10,154 nucleotides of DNA, taken from NCBI GenBank assembly GCA_023427925.1, contig JAEYZS010000039.1:1-10154 (forward strand), given 5' to 3'. Positions 7,615 through 10,154 of this stretch are shown here, in pieces. How positions within the stretch are numbered: position 1 is the first letter of the stretch; each line of letters starts with the position of its first letter. The position numbers and the translations under genes are program-made. The stretch is from Pseudomonadota bacterium. GTDB lineage: Bacteria > Bdellovibrionota > Bdellovibrionia > Bdellovibrionales > JAEYZS01. The notes beneath the pieces were generated by a model that searched no databases, had not been told where the DNA came from, and worked only from the letters and a program-made list of their open reading frames with translations.

Positions 7615-8247
7615 ATGAAAAAGATATTATCAATAGTTTCGGTGACAGCATTAGTAGGAACTGCATTTGCTTCGGATTATGTCGAAGACAAGATGAAAAC
7701 ACTTGGAACAAATGCTGAAAATAGTAAAGAGAACCTCAAACAGTACGAAGACAATCTTAAGATCGTTGAAAAGAACATAACAGAAATGGACAAAGTTCTA
7801 AAGGATCTTGCTGAAAAGGAAAAAACAGTACAAGTCACTGTAAAAGATGCAGAGAAGAATACTGTTAAGCTTGATCAGCAAAAATTAGAAATCGATAAGC
7901 TAGTTAAGAAAGAAGAAGGCAAGATTGGCGAAGAGAATAAGCAGATTGAAAAGCTCCAAGCTAAAATTGCTGAGATTCAAAAGAATATCGACACTAGAAA
8001 GACAAACATTGCTACTTACAACCAAAAGGTTCAAGAGATCGATCAGGAAAAAGTAAAGTGGAATGATCAGAAAAACCAAATTGGTTTGATTTTGAAAGAA
8101 ATCGAAAGCAAAAAGACTACTGCATCTTCTGAAAAGACGAAGTGGGCTGAGAAGAAAAAGACTTACGATGAAGAGGTAAAGAAGTGGAGAAAAATCTCAT
8201 CTGAGTCAAATTCCCTCAACAAGAACATGAAAAAGTTGAAAAACTGA
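7615..8247 (+). CDS. Exported all-coiled-coil protein of the gliding cluster
   Basis: This 210-residue protein has a short Sec signal peptide (MKK, hydrophobic core, GTAFA cleaved near residue 19). The rest, about residues 22-205, is a nearly uninterrupted highly charged helix, rich in Lys, Glu, Gln and Asn, with hydrophobic residues at heptad-like spacing (for example IDKLVKKEEGKI, IEKLQAKIAEIQKNI). There is no cysteine, no lipobox and no second membrane segment. If the roughly 180 residues form one rod, its length would be about 25 nm (0.15 nm per residue), similar to the depth of a periplasm. Its place between a helical-repeat protein and the motor genes suggests a periplasmic spacer or a partner of the stator. 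I do not recognise a named family, and coiled coils match many unrelated proteins by composition. The ATG follows a purine-rich site, with only 18 nt after the preceding stop. Confidence 0.82.
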   Translation: MKKILSIVSVTALVGTAFASDYVEDKMKTLGTNAENSKENLKQYEDNLKIVEKNITEMDKVLKDLAEKEKTVQVTVKDAEKNTVKLDQQKLEIDKLVKKEEGKIGEENKQIEKLQAKIAEIQKNIDTRKTNIATYNQKVQEIDQEKVKWNDQKNQIGLILKEIESKKTTASSEKTKWAEKKKTYDEEVKKWRKISSESNSLNKNMKKLKN

Positions 8248-8258
8248 TGAACTAATAG

Positions 8259-8283
8259 TCAAGACCTAGGACAAAGGTCTTGA
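8259..8283 (+). other. 9-bp hairpin after the coiled-coil gene
   Basis: TCAAGACCT (8259-8267) and AGGTCTTGA (8275-8283) form a perfect 9-bp stem with a seven-base loop, starting 11 bases after the stop at 8247. A G-T pair can extend it by one. There is no following T-run, so a standard intrinsic terminator is unlikely. A role in partial termination or in protecting the upstream mRNA from 3' decay is plausible. Confidence 0.6.
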
Positions 8284-8293
8284 TGATGAATTT

Positions 8294-8310
8294 ACCTCTC
8301 AAAAAGAGGT
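8294..8310 (+). other. Second small hairpin before aglR
   Basis: ACCTCT (8294-8299) pairs with AGAGGT (8305-8310) around a five-base CAAAA loop, ten bases after the first hairpin in this gap. It is followed by TTGAAG, not by a T-run. Two stems in series in a 123-nt gap separate the structural genes from the motor genes. Confidence 0.5.
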
Positions 8311-8370
8311 TTGAAGTGACCGAATTAGTAATGAATAGAAAAGGGCTTAAGATTAATAGGGAGGCGTTTC

Positions 8371-9090
8371 GTGGACAATTTATATAAAATACTAGTTGAT
8401 TGGTATATAGTAGATGTCGGTATTTTAGGTATGGGTATCGTATCCATTGGACTAATACTCGAGAGAGTAAAAGTTCTCTACATAGACTATAAAGTCAATT
8501 CAACTGCATTTACAGATCAAGTGATGAAGTTAGTATCACAAAACAAAATCGAAGAAAGTATTGCGTTCTGTTCTGCAAATATCCAAAAACCAATTGCTAA
8601 GGCAATGAAGATTATTTTGGAAAGAGCGGATAGAAGTGACGACGAAATCGGAAAAGCTGTTGATAGAGTAGCATCTGAGATCGTACCATCTCTTGAAAAG
8701 AGATTGGGTTATTTACCGATGGTTTCAAACGTTGTTACACTTATTGGACTATTGGGTACAGTTGCTGGTCTGATTATGGCCTTTAAGGCGGTAAGCTTTG
8801 CGGATCCAACTCAGAAACAAGCGCTACTTGCTGACGGTATTGCGGTAGCGATGAATGCAACGGCAATGGGTCTTTCAGTTGCGATTCCAGTCATGGTTGC
8901 ATACGCTTTCTTAAACATTAAACAAGGTAAAATTTTCTCTGAGATTGATATTGCGACACAGAGACTTTGTGACTTCTTAAGAAGCCGCGGTCTAGTTGAG
9001 CTTTCGGAGCAAAGTGCTTATCCGTCAAATGTTGGTAATAGCTCTTCTTTGCATACACCGCCGCCGGCACCAACTAAGAAAGTATCTTAA
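8371..9090 (+). CDS. aglR: AglR-like TolQ/ExbB-family motor protein
   Basis: This 239-residue protein belongs to the TolQ/ExbB/MotA-type proton-channel family. It has three membrane helices: about 13-30, about 117-139 (a VVTLIGLLGTVAGLIMAF segment, the TolQ/ExbB signature) and about 157-182 (NATAMGLSVAIPVMVAYAF, the second signature). A cytoplasmic loop lies between helices 1 and 2 and a Ser/Pro-rich cytoplasmic tail follows. The start is a GTG, supported by AGGGAGG at 8358-8364, six bases away. In M. xanthus AglR forms the gliding stator with AglQ and AglS and uses the proton gradient. Here two ExbD-type genes follow immediately and Glt genes precede it, which favours AglR over Tol-Pal TolQ or a TonB-linked ExbB. 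No TolA, TolB or Pal is seen nearby. The family is certain and the gliding role strongly supported by context. Confidence 0.87.
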   Translation: MDNLYKILVDWYIVDVGILGMGIVSIGLILERVKVLYIDYKVNSTAFTDQVMKLVSQNKIEESIAFCSANIQKPIAKAMKIILERADRSDDEIGKAVDRVASEIVPSLEKRLGYLPMVSNVVTLIGLLGTVAGLIMAFKAVSFADPTQKQALLADGIAVAMNATAMGLSVAIPVMVAYAFLNIKQGKIFSEIDIATQRLCDFLRSRGLVELSEQSAYPSNVGNSSSLHTPPPAPTKKVS

Positions 9091-9096
9091 TTTGAT

Positions 9097-9120
9097 GTGG
9101 ACCGGGAAGGACCGATCCAC
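9097..9120 (+). other. Hairpin between aglR and aglQ
   Basis: GTGGA (9097-9101) pairs with TCCAC (9116-9120). Inside, after one C-A mismatch, CGG (9103-9105) pairs with CCG (9112-9114) around the loop GAAGGA. The stem lies in the 61-nt gap, 31 bases before the aglQ ATG at 9152, and no T-run follows. It could set the relative expression or stability of the two motor messages. Confidence 0.5.
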
Positions 9121-9151
9121 GAAGTAAACACGATAGAGTATTGAGGAAGTT

Positions 9152-9694
9152 ATGGCACAAATGGGAAAATTCAGAGACAAAGCTGATTCGACATTCGACA
9201 TCAATTTAACGCCGATGTTAGATATGATCGTAGCCCTTATCCCAATGTTGCTGATGAGTGTTGTATTTATGCGAGTAAATATGGTTGAAGCTCAGGTTCC
9301 TCAAATTGTTGCTGAAGCGATTCAGAACAATAATAATAAGCCGAACCCTATTTCAATTTCCTTAGCTATTAAGGGTGAGAATTATGTTTTTGAAGTTGTG
9401 GATAATGGTAAAAAATCAAATTTCACGATTTCTTCTGTCGACGGAAAGCCGAATTTAGATGGTTTATACGCGCAAGCAATCACACTTAAAAAGAAATACC
9501 CTGATATCTTTAAAGTTCAAGTAAAGCCGAGCCAAGAAGTTTCACTTGATAGAATTATTGCGACCCTTGACCAAATTAGAAAGTCTAAAGCGAACGATGG
9601 TACATTTTCATTTAAAGATGAAAAGTCTGGTAATATGCTACAAACAAATTTAATGTTTCCAGAAGTTGTTTTCGCGGATGTGCTTGAAGGTTAA
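9152..9694 (+). CDS. aglQ: AglQ-like TolR/ExbD-family motor protein
   Basis: This 180-residue protein has the ExbD/TolR plan: a short cytoplasmic N-terminus, one membrane helix (about 24-41) and a periplasmic domain. The signature FDINLTPMLDMIVALIPMLL carries Asp24, the residue expected to carry protons in this family. The periplasmic part has the usual alternating strand/helix pattern, and KVQVKPSQEVSLDRIIATLDQIR matches the conserved region near the end of ExbD domains. A proline (Pro32) within the helix is less usual. AGGA at 9144-9147 supports the ATG. The AglR-AglQ-AglS order of M. xanthus and the following second ExbD-type gene three bases downstream justify the name. Which of the two is AglQ and which AglS is decided by order only. 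Confidence 0.83.
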   Translation: MAQMGKFRDKADSTFDINLTPMLDMIVALIPMLLMSVVFMRVNMVEAQVPQIVAEAIQNNNNKPNPISISLAIKGENYVFEVVDNGKKSNFTISSVDGKPNLDGLYAQAITLKKKYPDIFKVQVKPSQEVSLDRIIATLDQIRKSKANDGTFSFKDEKSGNMLQTNLMFPEVVFADVLEG

Positions 9695-9697
9695 TAT

Positions 9698-10154
9698 ATG
9701 AGTTTTTCAAAACGTAGAAAGAAAATGCCAAGTACTTTTAAGATCCAGATTACATCGATGGTGGATATGTTTGTTATTCTCCTTGTGTTCTTGATTAAAA
9801 GTTACTCGACAAGTCCGGTGAACATTACTCCGAGTGATGATATTAGGCTTCCAAGCTCGATTGTAGAGACTCATCCGGTGGAAGTCTTAAAGGTGATGGT
9901 CTCAAAGACTGGAGTATTTGTAGAGGATGTTAAGGTTGTTGATTTAGAGAACGGAACGATCGATAGTAAGTATTTAGATAAATCAGATACGGATTATATT
10001 CCAGAGCTTTTTAAACACCTTGATGCTGAAGCGAGAAAGAGTCAGGAGATTTCTAAGGTGAACGAAACACATGAGTTTGAAGGCAAGGTCATAGTTCAGG
10101 CTGATAAAGATTTAACATATGCGTTACTAAAAAAGGTAATGCACACATCAGCAG
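9698..10154 (+). CDS. aglS: AglS-like second TolR/ExbD-family motor protein, cut at the right edge
   Basis: An open frame begins at ATG 9698, three bases after the aglQ stop, with GAAGG (9686-9690) inside the end of aglQ as its likely binding site. It continues to the window end without a stop, so 152 residues are visible. Its N-terminus is basic (SFSKRRKK), followed by FKIQITSMVDMFVILLVFLI, an ExbD/TolR signature with Asp23 at the proton-carrying position and one membrane helix to about residue 34. The periplasmic part includes DDIRLPSS and the strand GKVIVQADKDLTYALLKKVM, typical of the family. A pair of different ExbD-like subunits beside one ExbB-like subunit is the hallmark of the AglRQS stator, in which both are needed in M. 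xanthus. The very short gap implies translational coupling with aglQ. Confidence 0.82.
   Translation, partial: MSFSKRRKKMPSTFKIQITSMVDMFVILLVFLIKSYSTSPVNITPSDDIRLPSSIVETHPVEVLKVMVSKTGVFVEDVKVVDLENGTIDSKYLDKSDTDYIPELFKHLDAEARKSQEISKVNETHEFEGKVIVQADKDLTYALLKKVMHTSA

Noticed and set aside
8311..8339. Possible promoter before aglR (TTGAAG, 17-base spacer, AATAGA)
   Set aside because: The -10 part matches the consensus at only about half of its positions, which is expected by chance in AT-rich DNA.
8371..10154. Tol-Pal or TonB-ExbBD system
   Set aside because: There are two different ExbD-type genes and adjacent Glt-type genes, and no TolA, TolB, Pal or TonB-dependent receptor.

Overview
The window is AT-rich and every supportable gene lies on the + strand, in one tightly packed series that continues past both edges. 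Gene content and order closely match the adventurous (A) gliding-motility machinery (Glt/Agl) first defined in Myxococcus xanthus. The low G+C, A/T-ending codon use and the joining of Glt structural genes with the AglRQS motor in one locus point to a predatory Bdellovibrio-like bacterium (Bdellovibrionota: Bdellovibrio, Bacteriovorax or a relative) rather than a GC-rich myxobacterium. The taxon is an inference; no marker gene is present.

Layout. 2-1285: 3' part of a large TPR protein (GltD/AgmU-like), open through the left edge. 1297-2217: TPR lipoprotein (GltE/AglT-like). 2239-2472: small secreted protein (GltF/CglF-like). 2512-3984: inner-membrane FHA-TM-linker-TonB-like protein (GltG/PglI). 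4099-4965: outer-membrane beta-barrel (GltH/CglE-like). 5083-7596: exported 837-residue helical-repeat protein. 7615-8247: exported, almost wholly coiled-coil protein. 8371-9090: TolQ/ExbB-type AglR. 9152-9694: TolR/ExbD-type AglQ. 9698-10154: a second TolR/ExbD-type protein, AglS, cut by the right edge.

How they would work together. AglR, AglQ and AglS would form a proton-driven stator in the inner membrane. GltG would link the cytoplasm (FHA domain) to the periplasm through one membrane helix and a flexible Gly-rich arm ending in a TonB-like domain. GltD, GltE, GltF, the 837-residue protein and the coiled-coil protein would occupy the periplasm or the inner face of the outer membrane, and GltH would sit in the outer membrane. 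The result is a trans-envelope machine that moves force from the motor to the cell surface.

The first genes are separated by 11-39 nt. Three gaps are longer (114, 117 and 123 nt), and two of these, plus the 61-nt aglR-aglQ gap, carry clear inverted repeats. No stretch over 300 nt lacks a gene. I saw no tRNA, rRNA, CRISPR array, insertion sequence or attachment site. The least described parts are the two genes between gltH and aglR and the hairpin-bearing gaps around them.
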